This document shows positions 1-10,234 of a stretch of DNA of 64,000 nucleotides, piece after piece (positions within the stretch are counted from its first letter, which is position 1; every line of letters starts with the position of its first letter). Source of the stretch: Pseudomonas sp. URMO17WK12:I2 (lineage in GTDB: Bacteria > Pseudomonadota > Gammaproteobacteria > Pseudomonadales > Pseudomonadaceae); the NCBI RefSeq assembly GCF_003253735.1, contig NZ_QKYW01000011.1, positions 107,703-171,702 of the forward strand. Direction: 5' to 3'. The notes under the pieces are model-generated. The model was not told the DNA's origin. It did no database searches and was given only the letters and a program-made list of their open reading frames with translations. Both the position numbers and the translations under genes were made by a program.

Positions 1-1205
1 GCACCACTTACGCCTTCGATATGTGCAAGCCGGAGCTGTTCCTGCCGCTGCTCAAGGGCGCGGCCATCCTCCTGGCGCGCCGCGAGCAGGTGGTCGATGG
101 CCACCGCCTGTTCGAGCTGCTGCGCCGTGCCACGGTGTTCCAGGCCACCCCGGCGGGCTGGCAGCTCCTGCTGGAAACCGGTCGTGACGACTGGCCGGCC
201 CTGCGCGGCCTGATCGGCGGCGAAGCGGTGCCGGCCGAGCTGGTCAAGGTGCTGCAGGCCAGGGGTGTGCAACTGATCAACGCCTATGGCCCGACGGAAA
301 CCACCGTCTGGTCGACCACCCAGGCGCTGCGTGAGGTGCCGGCCGGCGTCGCCGATATCGGCATGCCGTTGCTCAACACCCGTTGCTACGTACTCGACGA
401 ATGCCTGCGGCCGGTGCCGCTGGGCAGCACCGGCGAGCTGTACATCGCCGGCAGCGGCGTGACCCGTGGCTACCAGCGTGCGCCGGCGATCACTGCGGCG
501 GCGTACCTGCCCGATCCGTTCGCCCGCGAGCCAGGTAGCCGTATGTACCGTACCGGCGACCTGGTGCGCCGACGCGGCGACGGGCGCCTGGCCTATGTCG
601 GCCGTGCCGACTTCCAGGTCAAGGTGCGCGGCTTCCGTATCGAACCGGGGGAGATCGAATCGCTGCTGCGCCGTTACCCCGGCGTGGAAGAGGCGGTGGT
701 CATGTGTGACGCGCGCAACCACAGCCTGTTCGCCTGGCTGCAGGCCGCGAACCCGGTCGACGAGGCGGCGCTGCGCCGTCATCTGGAAAGCCTGCTGCCG
801 GCCTATATGGTGCCGGCCGGTTTCATCCAGCTACCGCGCTTCGCCCTCAATGCCAACGGCAAGATCGACCGCAAGGCCCTGCCGGCGCCACAGGCGCAGG
901 CCGAGCAAGGGGTGGCGCCACGCACGGCGCTGGAGCGCGAGCTGGCCGAGTTGTGGCAGGAGCTGCTCGATCTGCCGCAGGTCGGCGTGCTCACCAGCTT
1001 CTTCGAGCTCGGTGGCCATTCGCTGCTGGCGATGCGCCTGATGACGCGGGTGGAGAGCCGCTTCGGCGTCAAGGTCGAGCTGCGCAGCCTGTTCCATAAC
1101 CCGACCATTGCCGGCCTGGCCGAACAGATCGAAAACCCGCAGCGGCCTTCGACCGACCAGGCACTGGATGAGATGCAGCGTTTGCTGGCAGAGATGGAAG
1201 ACTGA
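1..1205 (+). CDS. Non-ribosomal peptide synthetase, C-terminal A-T part (partial at left edge)
   Basis: This is the 3' end of an NRPS gene; the reading frame is open from base 3, so the start lies outside the window. What remains is most of an adenylation domain followed by a carrier domain. Visible A-domain motifs are YGPTETT (A5), GELYIAG (A6), YRTGDL (A7), VRGFRIEPGEIE (A8) and NGKIDR (A10). The carrier motif is FFELGGHSLL with the phosphopantetheine serine near base 1021. Pocket residues read by hand are D-M-P-Q-L-G-A-V-W-K, which matches no code I can name; the Q-L-G...V-W part resembles the Gly-type domain in the next protein. The protein ends in a short charged helix that may dock with the next synthetase. 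The stop is two bases before the next ATG, so the genes are co-translated. It supplies the residue preceding Asp in the siderophore peptide. Confidence 0.93.
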   Translation, partial: TTYAFDMCKPELFLPLLKGAAILLARREQVVDGHRLFELLRRATVFQATPAGWQLLLETGRDDWPALRGLIGGEAVPAELVKVLQARGVQLINAYGPTETTVWSTTQALREVPAGVADIGMPLLNTRCYVLDECLRPVPLGSTGELYIAGSGVTRGYQRAPAITAAAYLPDPFAREPGSRMYRTGDLVRRRGDGRLAYVGRADFQVKVRGFRIEPGEIESLLRRYPGVEEAVVMCDARNHSLFAWLQAANPVDEAALRRHLESLLPAYMVPAGFIQLPRFALNANGKIDRKALPAPQAQAEQGVAPRTALERELAELWQELLDLPQVGVLTSFFELGGHSLLAMRLMTRVESRFGVKVELRSLFHNPTIAGLAEQIENPQRPSTDQALDEMQRLLAEMED

Positions 1206-1207
1206 AG

Positions 1208-4200
1208 ATGAATGCGACCAACCAACAGGCCTTTGTCGAGATCGCCCAGCGCCTGGCCTCGCTACCGGCGGACAAGAAGCAGCTGTTCCGCCAGCGCCTG
1301 GCCGAGAAGGGCATCGATAGCTGGCGCCTGCCCATCGTCTCGGCTGCGGGCGCGGAGGGTGAAGCCGTTCCGCTGGCCCATGCGCAACTGCGTTTTCTCT
1401 CGGCCGATGCCCTGAGCAGCCGCGCGCTGTACAACCTCTGCTCGGTGCTGCGTTTCGATGGCCGCCTGGATCTGGCGTGCCTGCAGCAGGCCATGCAGCA
1501 ACTGGTGGAGCGCCACGCGATCCTGCGCACCCGCTACGTGACCGATGCCGAGGGCCGCTTGCAGGCGCACTGCGAGCCCTGGACGGCGGGCCTGCCGGCG
1601 GTCGAGCCGTTGCCTCCACAAGCCGTGGCCGATCCACAACAGTGGTGTGCCGACGAATATGACCGACAACTGGCCGAGCCCTTCGACCTGAGCCGCGAGA
1701 TGCCCTGGCGCTGGCGCGTGTTCAGCGATGCCGAGCAGGGCAGCACCTGGCTGTTCTTCACCATCCACCACGTCGCTTACGACGCCTGGTCGGCCCAGCA
1801 ACTGACCCGCGAACTGGCCGAGGGCTACCGTGCCCTGAGCCTGGGGGAGCCGCCCCAGTTGCCGCCGCTCGATATCCAGTACGCCGACTATGCGGCCTGG
1901 GAACACGAATGGCTGGCCAGCGATGCCTGCCGCGGGCAGCTCGATTACTGGCGCAGCCAGTTGGCCGATGCGCCCGGGCCGTTGGCACTGCCCTACGATC
2001 ATCCGCGCCCGCCGGCCAACCAGCGCCGCCATAGCGGCGCGGTAATGGTGCGTGAACTGCCGGCTGCCTTGTCGGCGCAGGTGGATGCGGCCATCCGCGA
2101 GCAGGGCGTGACCCTGTACATCTTCGGCCTGACCGCCTTCGCCTGCCTGTTGGCACGCTACAGCGGCGAGCGCGATCTGTGCCTGGGCACCTCGGTGGCG
2201 CAACGCGATCGCCCCGAATTGGCGCCTCTGATCGGGCCGTTGCTCAATACCCTGGTGATTCGCCAGCGCCTGGAGGCTGACCCGGACTTTCGCAGCGCCT
2301 TGCTGCGCACCCGTGACAGCGTGGCGGCGGCGTTCGACCAGCAGACCCTGCCGTATGAAAAGGTGCTCGAAGTCCTCGACCGGCCCCGCTCCAGCCCGTT
2401 GTTCCAGGCCATGTTCGTGCAGGTCGAGCTGCCGGAAAGCCGCACCCTGAGCTTGCCGGGGGTGAGCGTCGAGGTGCTCGACCCGCCGCAGCGCCATGCC
2501 CGGTTCGATCTCACCCTGCGCCTGCTGCGCTGCGCCGACCAGCGCCTGCGCTGCGAGCTGGAGTACAGCGACGAGCTGTTCGAGGCGGCCACCATCGAGC
2601 AACTGCTCGACGATCTGCAGGCCATCCTGCAGGACGCATCAAGCAATCCCGGACAGCGTCTGTCGGCGCTGCGCCTGGCTTCGCGGCGCAGCGAACTGCA
2701 TGGCCCGGCGCTGGACGCCACTGTCGAGCCGCTGGATCGCCAGGTGCAGCAATGGGCCGCGCGCACGCCGCAGGCGCCCGCCCTCTGCGATGCCCGGCAA
2801 TCGCTGGCCTACGGCGAGCTGGGCAATGCCGTGCAGGCACTGGCGCTGCGCCTGGCCGAGCAGGGCGTCGGCCCGGGCCAGGTAGTGGCCCTGTGCATGC
2901 CGCGCAGCGCCGAGCAGGTGCTGGCCATGCTGGCCTGCTGGCAACGGGGTGCCATCTGCCTGTTTCTCGACCCGGCGCAGCCCGTGCAGCGCTTGCAGCA
3001 ACTGCTTGAAAGCAGCGCGGCGAGCCTGCTGCTGACCCTGGCCGAGGCGCCGGCGCTGAACGCCGCGGTCGCGCGCCTGCAACTGAGCGCCGCCGATCTT
3101 GCCGCGCCCGCCCCGCAGCAGCCGGTGGCCAGCCTCAGCCAGCCCGAGCAGGCCGCGTACCTGATCTACACCTCGGGCTCCACCGGCCAGCCCAAGGGCG
3201 TGCTGGTCAGCCATGCCAACCTCGCGCATTACGCCGCTGCCGTCAGCCAGCGTTTACAGGCCAGCGCGGGCAGCCGTTGGGCGACCCTGGCCACGGTGGC
3301 CGCCGACCTCGGCCTGACCTGCGTTTTCGCTGCCCTGCACTCTGGTGATCCGCTGATCCTGCCGGATGCCGCGCTGGCCTTCGATCCACCCGGTTGGGCC
3401 GATTTCCTGGCGCAGCATCCGGTCGACTGCCTGAAGATCGCCCCTTCGCACCTGCGCGGCCTGCTGGCGCTGGACGACGCCCGACGGGTACTGCCGCGTC
3501 GCTTGCTGATCCTCGGCGGTGAAGGCTTCGATGCGGCGCTGTTCGCCCGCATTCGCGAGCTGGCGCCGGAGCTGCGTGTGTTCAACCACTATGGGCCGTC
3601 GGAAACCACCGTTGGTGTGGTCTGTGGCGAGGTGACGGAGGCCGGGCAGGGTGTTTACCTGCCGCTGGGCCAGCCGCTGGCCGGTGCCGAGCTGCGTATC
3701 GTCGATACGGCGGGCCAACCGGTGCCGCACGGCGTGGCGGGCGAGCTGCTGCTCGGCGGCCCGCAGGTCGCTCTGGGCTATCTCGGCCAGCCCGAGGCCA
3801 CGACCGCAGCCTTCATCGATGACGCAGGGCGGCGCTTCTACCGCAGCGGTGACCGCGTGCGCCTGGATCACCATGGGCGTCTCTTGTTCCTCGGGCGCCA
3901 GGACGACCAGGTGAAGATTCGCGGTTTCCGCGTCGAGCCCGGCGAGGTCAGCGCCTGGCTGGGTCGGCAGTCGCGGGTGCGTGACGCCGCCGTGCTGGCG
4001 CGCGAGATCCAGGGCCGTCTGCAACTGGTGGCCTATGTTGCGCCGCGCCTGAACCCGGACGAGCTGAGCGCCCTCCAGGCACAGGCCAGGGCGCAACTGC
4101 CCGAAGCGCTACAACCGGCCTACTGGTCGAGCCTGGACGCCTTGCCGCTGACCGCCAACGGCAAGCTGGATCGCCGCGCCTTGCCAGAGCCTGAAACGAA

Positions 4201-7200
4201 CTTGGCCGTGGACGCGGGCGGGCAGGCTCCGCAGAGTGCCAGCGAGGTGCTGTTGGCGCGGCTGTGGTGTCAGGTGCTGGGGTGCGCCTCGGTCTGGCGC
4301 CAGGATGATTTCTTCGCTCTCGGCGGCGACTCGATTCTCAGCCTGCAACTGATCGGCCTGGCCGCGCGCGAAGGGCTGCGGCTGCAACCGCGCGACGTGC
4401 TGGAACAATCGACCCTGGCGGCCATGGCGGCGAGTGCCGACTGCCGCGCGCAGCCGCGCCTGGCCAGTATCCTGGCGGCCTTCCGCGAATTGCTCGGCCA
4501 GCCGCAACTGGAGCTGGACGACGACTTCTTCGCCGCTGGCGGCGATTCGATTCTCAGCCTGCAACTGATCGCCCGGCTGCGTCAGGCCGACCTGCGCCTG
4601 ATGCCGCGCCAGTTGCTGGAAAACCCCACGCCACGGCAACTGGCGGCTGCGCTGGAACCAGCGTCTGCCACCCGAAATGAGCCAGTAGAGGCGCCGCCCG
4701 CGCAGGTAAGCACCGTGGCGCGCCTGTCCCATGCCCAGGAGCGGCTGTGGTTCATGCAGCAGCTCGAACCTGAGGCGACCGCCTACAACGTCACGCAACT
4801 GCTGGCCTTGCACGGCGAACTGGACGTACCACGCCTGTGCAGTGCCTGCCTGAGCCTGATCGACCGGCACGAAGCCCTGCGTTGCCGCTTCTTCGAGGAC
4901 AACGGGCAGGTGCGTCAGCGCCTGGACGCGGCGCCCGAGGCCAGCTTCGCCCTGCACGATCTGCGTGCAGCGTCGGCTGAGGCGTGCGAGGCGGCGATTG
5001 CCCAGGCCGCGCAGCGGGTCTTCGACCTGGCCCAGGGGCCGCTGGTGGCCATCGACCTGTTCCAGTGCGCGGAGGACGACTATCGCCTGCTGTTCAATGC
5101 CCACCATATCGCCGTGGACGGTTGGTCCATGGGGCTGCTGGTACAGGATCTGGCCAGTCTCTACGTAGGTCGCCAGGCGGCGCCGGCCACGGGCCTGCTG
5201 CAGGTGATCGAAGCGCAGCGCCAGGCGCTGGAAGGGAATGCCGGCCAGGCACTGCTGGATTACTGGCAGCAGCGCCTGCAGGACTTGGGCGATGAGCCGC
5301 TGACCCTCAGCGAAAGCCCGCGCCCGGTGCTGCAGGCCTATGCCGGCGCCCGTGAGCAGTTCCCGTTCCCGGGCGAGCTGACCTCGGCACTCGCGGCCCG
5401 CGCCAGGCAGCTTGGGGTGACCCCCTTCGTGCTGTATTTCGCCGCGCAGCAACTGCTGCTGTGGAAACATTCCGGGCGCCGCGATTTCGCCATCGGCCTG
5501 CCGGTGTCCGGGCGCGAAGCGGCGGACAGCCAGGCGCTGGTCGGCCTGTTCGTCAACACCCTGGCCTACCGCGTGCAGCTCGACGAGCGGGAAAGCCTGG
5601 AGCATTTCCTGCAGCGCCTTGGCCAGCGCCTGGCCGATGACCGGGCCCATGAGCAACTGCCGTTCGAGCGCCTGCTCGAGGTGCTCCAGGTCGAGCGAAG
5701 TCTTGACCGCACACCCTTGTTCCAGACCATGTTCAACTATCAGGTGGATCACCTCGGCGAGCGCAACCTGCACCTGCCAGGCGTTACGGTCGCGCCGCTG
5801 GCGCTGCCGCAGGGGGCGGTCAGCGCCAAATTCGACCTCACCTTCAACCTGTTCAGCCAGGGCCGTGGCGAGGAGACCAGCAGCCAACTGATCGTCGAAT
5901 ACGCCACCGCGCTGTTCGACCCGGCGCGCATCCAGTGCCTGGTGGACGACTACCTGGGCGTGCTGGCCAGCCTGGCGCATCTGGATCTGCAGCGGCCGCT
6001 GCTGGACTTGCCCCTGGCGTCGGTTCAGCGCTTGCAGCGTGCTGGCGACGCTGCCGAGCTGGATGTCGAGGCGGATTTCGTGACCCGTTTCGAGCTGCAG
6101 GCCGCCTTGCATCCCGAGCGCACTGCGCTGTTCTGCCGCGACCGGCAATTGAGCTATGGGCAGTTACACGTGCAGGCCAACCAGCTTGCGCACTGGCTGC
6201 TGAGCCAGGGTGTAACGGCAGAATCGACTGTTGCCTTCTGCCTGCCGCGCGACGAGCGTCTGCTGGTCTGCCTGCTGGGCATCCAGAAGGCCGGGGCGCA
6301 GTACCTGCCGCTCGACCCCAGCCATCCGCCTGCGCGGCAGGCGGCCATCCTGCAGCGGGCACGGCCGCACCTGTTGCTGTGCGAGCGTGAGGATGAACAC
6401 TTCCCGGCCGAGCTGCGTTGTCAGCGCTGGCAGGATCTGGCCTTGTCGGCGCAGCCGGTCGATTCCCCTGCGCTGCCGAGGCACCTGCAGCAACTGGCCT
6501 ACACCCTCTACACCTCCGGCTCCACCGGGCAGCCCAAGGGCGTGCAGATCAGCCGGGGCAACTTCGCCAACTTCCTCCTGGCGATGGAGCACGCCTTGCC
6601 GCTGGACGGCGTGCAGCGCTACCTGGCGCTGACCACCGTGACCTTCGATATCAGCGGCCTGGAGCTGTGTCTGCCACTGGTACGCGGGGCCAGCGTGGTG
6701 CTCGCCGATGACGAGCAACGCCGGGACCCGCTGCTGCTGGCGCAACTGATCCGTGAGCGTGAGGTGGAGCTGATCCAGGCCACCCCGGCGACCTGGGCCA
6801 TGCTGCTGCAGGGCGATCGCCAGGTGCTGGCCGGGCGCATCGCCCTGGCCGGTGGCGAGGCGCTGGCGGCGGAAATGGCGACCGAGCTGCGCCAAGTCGT
6901 GGCCTGCCTGATCAACGTCTATGGGCCGACCGAGACCAGCGTCTGGTCGACCCAGACGCCGGTAAATGAGCTGAGCCAGCCGGTGGTGCCCATTGGCCGG
7001 CCGCTGCTCAACACGCGCTGCCATGTGCTCGACGAGTTCCTCTGCGAGGTTCCGCCGGGCCGTGCCGGCGAGCTGTATATCGCAGGCGAAGGTCTGGCCC
7101 GTGGTTATGCCGAGCAGCCTGGGTTGACCTCCGAGCGTTTTATCGCCGACCCGTTCGGCACAGGCGGGCGCCTGTACCGCACCGGTGATCTGGCGCGCTG

Positions 7201-10200
7201 GCAGGCCGATGGCCAGTTGTACTACCTGGGCCGCAGCGATGATCAGATCAAGCTGCGCGGCTTCCGTATCGAGCTGGGCGAGATCGAGGCGGCGTTGCTT
7301 GGTCACCCGGGTGTCGCCCAGGCGGTGGTAGCGGTGCAGGGCGAGCGCCTGGCTGCATTCTGGGTCGCGCAGCCTGGTGCCGAGCCGAGCGCAGATGCGC
7401 TGCGCGAGCATCTGCAGGAGCGCCTGCCGGTGTATATGCTGCCAACCCATCTGCAAGCGCTGGACGCCTTGCCGCTCAACAGCAATGGCAAGGTGGATCG
7501 CAAGCAATTGCCGCAGCTACGCAACCAGTCGCATCCGCCAGCAGGCAAGGCGCAGCGGCCGATAAGCGCCAGCGAGGCGTTGCTGAGCGAGATCTGGCGG
7601 CAGGTGCTGCAGCTCGAGCAGGTGCCGCTCGATGGGCACTTCTTCCAGCTCGGCGGGCATTCGCTGATGGCTGCACAGGTGCGTTCGCGGCTGCGCGAGC
7701 AGGGCTTCGAGGTGCCGCTGCGCTGGCTGTTCGAGACGCCCTTGCTGACCGAACTGGCGGCGCGCCTGGAGACCCAGGCCGCCGCCATCGACCCGGCTAC
7801 ATTGAGCATCGCGCGGGTCGATCAGCGGCTCGATCAGCCGTTGTCGCCCGCCCAGCAACGGGCCTGGCTGATGCAGCAACTGCAGCCGGACGACAGCAGT
7901 TTCAACATGAGCAGCAACGTGCGCCTGCGTGGCCAGCTCGATGTCGAGGCGTTGCAGCGTGCCTTGCAGCGCGTGGTACGGCGCCATGCGATCCTGCGCA
8001 CCACTTATCACCAGCAGCAGGGCGAGGCGCGCCAGCGTATCCATGAGCAGTCGACGCCGAGCCTGCCGCTACAGGTCGTGGACGAGGCGCAGTGGGCGCA
8101 GGCTGCCCACGAGCTGGCCACACGCCCGTTCGACCTGAGCGTCGAGGCGCCGCTGCGCGCGGTGCTCTATCGCCTGGGCGAGCAGGAGCATGTGCTGCAA
8201 CTGGTGCTGCACCATATCGCCTCCGATGGCTGGTCCGGCTCGGTGCTGATCGGTGAGCTGGTCGACGGCTACGAGGCCTATAGCCAGGGCCGGCTGCCGG
8301 TGGAGCGCGAGCTGGCGATCCAGTACGTCGACTATGCCGCCTGGCAGGTTTCACCGGCGCTGCGCGCCCGGCAGCGCCAGGGCCAGCAGTTCTGGCAACG
8401 TACCCTGGCCGGCATACCAGGCCAGGTGCCGTTGCCGTTCGACTTCCCGCGCGGCGAGCGCGATAGCAGCGGTGGTGCGGCACTGGACTTCCAGTTGCCG
8501 GCGGCGACGCTGGCACGCCTGGAGGCCTTGCAGCGCGACAGCGGCGTGTCGCTGTTCATGCTGCTGCTGACCGTGTATGCCGCCGTGCTGCAGCGCGAAA
8601 CCCAGGGTCGCGATCTGGTCATCGGCACCGACGTGGCCAACCGTGAACACCCGGCCACCGAGGCGCTGATCGGTTTCTTCGTCAACCTGCTGGCCCTGCG
8701 TATCCGGGTGCAACCGGAACTGAGCTTCCGAGAGCAGGCGGCCTTGGTGCGCGATGTCTGCCTGGATGCCTTCGCCTGGCAGGACACGCCATTCGAGCAG
8801 GTGGTGGAATGCCTCGACCTGCCGCGCGTGGCCAACCAGCACCCGCTGCTGCAGACCCTCTTCGTGCTGGACAACACGCCGCGCCAGCCGCGTCGCCTCG
8901 GCGACCTCGAAGTGACGCCGCTGACGGGTGAACAACAACACTCCAAGTTCGACATGGCGCTGTTCGCCAGTGCCGACGGCGATGCCCTCAGCCTGCGCTG
9001 GGTGTACCGCACCAGCCTGTTCCGCCCAGCCACCATCGAGCGTTTGCGCGACAGCTTCCTGGCGCTGCTCGACGCTGCGCTGGGCGCGCCGGACAGCCCC
9101 ATCGACGCCTTACCTCTGCCTTCCAAGGGAGCCGCTGCCATGTCCACCCCCACGGACAACCCGTTGCAACGCAAGATGAGCAAGCTCGGCAAGCTGCGCC
9201 AGAACGGCCCGGCTGCCGCTGCCACACCGATCGAAACCCGGCCGCTGCGTGCCGGCTCCAACTTCCCCCTGCTGGTGCAACTGCGTGAGCGCGAGTTGGC
9301 CCCTGCGGTATGGGCCGAAGCCAATCGCGAGCAGGTCGAAGGCTGGCTGCGCGAGCATGGCGGGATTCTTTTCCGCGGCTTCGATCTGCCCACTCCGGCA
9401 GACTTCGAGCAGTTCTGCCAGGCCTTGTGCCCGGAGCTGTACGGCCAGTACGGCGACCTGCCGAAGAAGGAGGGTGGCAACAAGATCTACAAGTCCACGC
9501 CCTATCCGAAGGACCGCATGATCATGTTCCACAACGAGAGCGCCCACCAGCATCGCTGGCCGCGCCGCCAGTGGTTCTATTGCGAGACGCCAGCTGCCAG
9601 CGGCGGCGCCACGCCCATCGTCGACAGCCGCGAGGTGTACCGCGAGCTGCCTGCCTGGCTGCAGGACAAGTTGCGCTGCAAGCAACTGATGTACGTGCGC
9701 AATTTCAGCGCCAGCCTGGATGTCAGCTGGCAGCACTTCTTCCAGACCGAGGAGCGCGCCGAGGCCGAGCGCATCTGCCGCGAGGGCGGGATCGAGTTCG
9801 AGTGGCGCGGCGCCAACGAACTGCACACGCGCCAGGTGTGCCCGGCGGTGATCCTCCACCCGCTGACCGGCGATGCCAGCTTCTTCAACCAGATCCAGCT
9901 TTACCATCCGGCGTTTCTCGATGCCGATATCCGTGAGCAATTTCTCAAGGGGCGCGACAGCGTCATGCCCCGGCAGGTGTTCTACGGTGATGGCAGTGAG
10001 CTGGAAGACGCCGCCATCGAGGCGATCAATGCCGCCTACGAGCGTTGCGCGGTGCGCTTCGACTGGCAGCGCGGCGATGTGGTGATGCTCGACAACATGC
10101 TCGCCGCCCATGCCCGCGACCCCTTCGAGGGCGAGCGGCGCATCGTCGTCGCCATGGGCGACATCTATCGCCGCGATCAGGTCGCAGCGGCACCGGCCAC

Positions 10201-10234
10201 GGCCGAGCAAAATGCTCTGGAGATGACACCATGA
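1208..10234 (+). CDS. NRPS C-A(Asp)-T-T-C-A(Gly)-T-C with C-terminal fused TauD/SyrP-like beta-hydroxylase
   Basis: A 3008-residue synthetase. Domains in order: C (about 55-480, HHVAYDAW at 187), A (about 500-1000), two carrier domains (serines 1042 and 1114), C (about 1170-1600, HHIAVDGW at 1299), A (about 1620-2110), T (Ser2152), C (about 2210-2640, HHIASDGW at 2335), then an Fe(II)/2-oxoglutarate dioxygenase (about 2645-3008). The first A pocket reads D700 L701 T704 K743 I768 G770 H794 V802 G803 K986, the classical Asp code. The second reads D1814 I1815 L1818 Q1857 L1880 G1882 V1904 V1912 W1913 K2095, close to Gly. The dioxygenase shows H2775-x-E2777 and distal H2968, the iron triad of aspartyl beta-hydroxylases such as SyrP. 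The final C domain has no A domain in this protein, so it must serve the next one. An internal Shine-Dalgarno and ATG at 9140 could release a free hydroxylase. The stop overlaps the next start as ATGA. Confidence 0.93.
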   Translation: MNATNQQAFVEIAQRLASLPADKKQLFRQRLAEKGIDSWRLPIVSAAGAEGEAVPLAHAQLRFLSADALSSRALYNLCSVLRFDGRLDLACLQQAMQQLVERHAILRTRYVTDAEGRLQAHCEPWTAGLPAVEPLPPQAVADPQQWCADEYDRQLAEPFDLSREMPWRWRVFSDAEQGSTWLFFTIHHVAYDAWSAQQLTRELAEGYRALSLGEPPQLPPLDIQYADYAAWEHEWLASDACRGQLDYWRSQLADAPGPLALPYDHPRPPANQRRHSGAVMVRELPAALSAQVDAAIREQGVTLYIFGLTAFACLLARYSGERDLCLGTSVAQRDRPELAPLIGPLLNTLVIRQRLEADPDFRSALLRTRDSVAAAFDQQTLPYEKVLEVLDRPRSSPLFQAMFVQVELPESRTLSLPGVSVEVLDPPQRHARFDLTLRLLRCADQRLRCELEYSDELFEAATIEQLLDDLQAILQDASSNPGQRLSALRLASRRSELHGPALDATVEPLDRQVQQWAARTPQAPALCDARQSLAYGELGNAVQALALRLAEQGVGPGQVVALCMPRSAEQVLAMLACWQRGAICLFLDPAQPVQRLQQLLESSAASLLLTLAEAPALNAAVARLQLSAADLAAPAPQQPVASLSQPEQAAYLIYTSGSTGQPKGVLVSHANLAHYAAAVSQRLQASAGSRWATLATVAADLGLTCVFAALHSGDPLILPDAALAFDPPGWADFLAQHPVDCLKIAPSHLRGLLALDDARRVLPRRLLILGGEGFDAALFARIRELAPELRVFNHYGPSETTVGVVCGEVTEAGQGVYLPLGQPLAGAELRIVDTAGQPVPHGVAGELLLGGPQVALGYLGQPEATTAAFIDDAGRRFYRSGDRVRLDHHGRLLFLGRQDDQVKIRGFRVEPGEVSAWLGRQSRVRDAAVLAREIQGRLQLVAYVAPRLNPDELSALQAQARAQLPEALQPAYWSSLDALPLTANGKLDRRALPEPETNLAVDAGGQAPQSASEVLLARLWCQVLGCASVWRQDDFFALGGDSILSLQLIGLAAREGLRLQPRDVLEQSTLAAMAASADCRAQPRLASILAAFRELLGQPQLELDDDFFAAGGDSILSLQLIARLRQADLRLMPRQLLENPTPRQLAAALEPASATRNEPVEAPPAQVSTVARLSHAQERLWFMQQLEPEATAYNVTQLLALHGELDVPRLCSACLSLIDRHEALRCRFFEDNGQVRQRLDAAPEASFALHDLRAASAEACEAAIAQAAQRVFDLAQGPLVAIDLFQCAEDDYRLLFNAHHIAVDGWSMGLLVQDLASLYVGRQAAPATGLLQVIEAQRQALEGNAGQALLDYWQQRLQDLGDEPLTLSESPRPVLQAYAGAREQFPFPGELTSALAARARQLGVTPFVLYFAAQQLLLWKHSGRRDFAIGLPVSGREAADSQALVGLFVNTLAYRVQLDERESLEHFLQRLGQRLADDRAHEQLPFERLLEVLQVERSLDRTPLFQTMFNYQVDHLGERNLHLPGVTVAPLALPQGAVSAKFDLTFNLFSQGRGEETSSQLIVEYATALFDPARIQCLVDDYLGVLASLAHLDLQRPLLDLPLASVQRLQRAGDAAELDVEADFVTRFELQAALHPERTALFCRDRQLSYGQLHVQANQLAHWLLSQGVTAESTVAFCLPRDERLLVCLLGIQKAGAQYLPLDPSHPPARQAAILQRARPHLLLCEREDEHFPAELRCQRWQDLALSAQPVDSPALPRHLQQLAYTLYTSGSTGQPKGVQISRGNFANFLLAMEHALPLDGVQRYLALTTVTFDISGLELCLPLVRGASVVLADDEQRRDPLLLAQLIREREVELIQATPATWAMLLQGDRQVLAGRIALAGGEALAAEMATELRQVVACLINVYGPTETSVWSTQTPVNELSQPVVPIGRPLLNTRCHVLDEFLCEVPPGRAGELYIAGEGLARGYAEQPGLTSERFIADPFGTGGRLYRTGDLARWQADGQLYYLGRSDDQIKLRGFRIELGEIEAALLGHPGVAQAVVAVQGERLAAFWVAQPGAEPSADALREHLQERLPVYMLPTHLQALDALPLNSNGKVDRKQLPQLRNQSHPPAGKAQRPISASEALLSEIWRQVLQLEQVPLDGHFFQLGGHSLMAAQVRSRLREQGFEVPLRWLFETPLLTELAARLETQAAAIDPATLSIARVDQRLDQPLSPAQQRAWLMQQLQPDDSSFNMSSNVRLRGQLDVEALQRALQRVVRRHAILRTTYHQQQGEARQRIHEQSTPSLPLQVVDEAQWAQAAHELATRPFDLSVEAPLRAVLYRLGEQEHVLQLVLHHIASDGWSGSVLIGELVDGYEAYSQGRLPVERELAIQYVDYAAWQVSPALRARQRQGQQFWQRTLAGIPGQVPLPFDFPRGERDSSGGAALDFQLPAATLARLEALQRDSGVSLFMLLLTVYAAVLQRETQGRDLVIGTDVANREHPATEALIGFFVNLLALRIRVQPELSFREQAALVRDVCLDAFAWQDTPFEQVVECLDLPRVANQHPLLQTLFVLDNTPRQPRRLGDLEVTPLTGEQQHSKFDMALFASADGDALSLRWVYRTSLFRPATIERLRDSFLALLDAALGAPDSPIDALPLPSKGAAAMSTPTDNPLQRKMSKLGKLRQNGPAAAATPIETRPLRAGSNFPLLVQLRERELAPAVWAEANREQVEGWLREHGGILFRGFDLPTPADFEQFCQALCPELYGQYGDLPKKEGGNKIYKSTPYPKDRMIMFHNESAHQHRWPRRQWFYCETPAASGGATPIVDSREVYRELPAWLQDKLRCKQLMYVRNFSASLDVSWQHFFQTEERAEAERICREGGIEFEWRGANELHTRQVCPAVILHPLTGDASFFNQIQLYHPAFLDADIREQFLKGRDSVMPRQVFYGDGSELEDAAIEAINAAYERCAVRFDWQRGDVVMLDNMLAAHARDPFEGERRIVVAMGDIYRRDQVAAAPATAEQNALEMTP
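9125..9142 (+). promoter_or_regulatory. Internal ribosome-binding site and ATG before the fused hydroxylase
   Basis: AAGGGAG at 9125-9131 lies eight bases before an in-frame ATG at 9140, exactly at the junction between the last condensation domain and the hydroxylase. Starting here would give a free 364-residue hydroxylase. The spacing is ideal, but initiation inside the longer frame is inferred. Confidence 0.5.

Noticed and set aside
4240..4660. Epimerisation domain suggested by the GGDSI carrier motifs
   Set aside because: The next domain is a condensation domain with HHIAVDGW and the usual N-terminal LSHAQERLWF; no epimerase motifs follow.
4109..6148. 679-residue minus-strand frame inside the large NRPS gene
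   Set aside because: Antisense of NRPS domains in high-GC DNA; low-complexity Gln/Arg/Ala composition.
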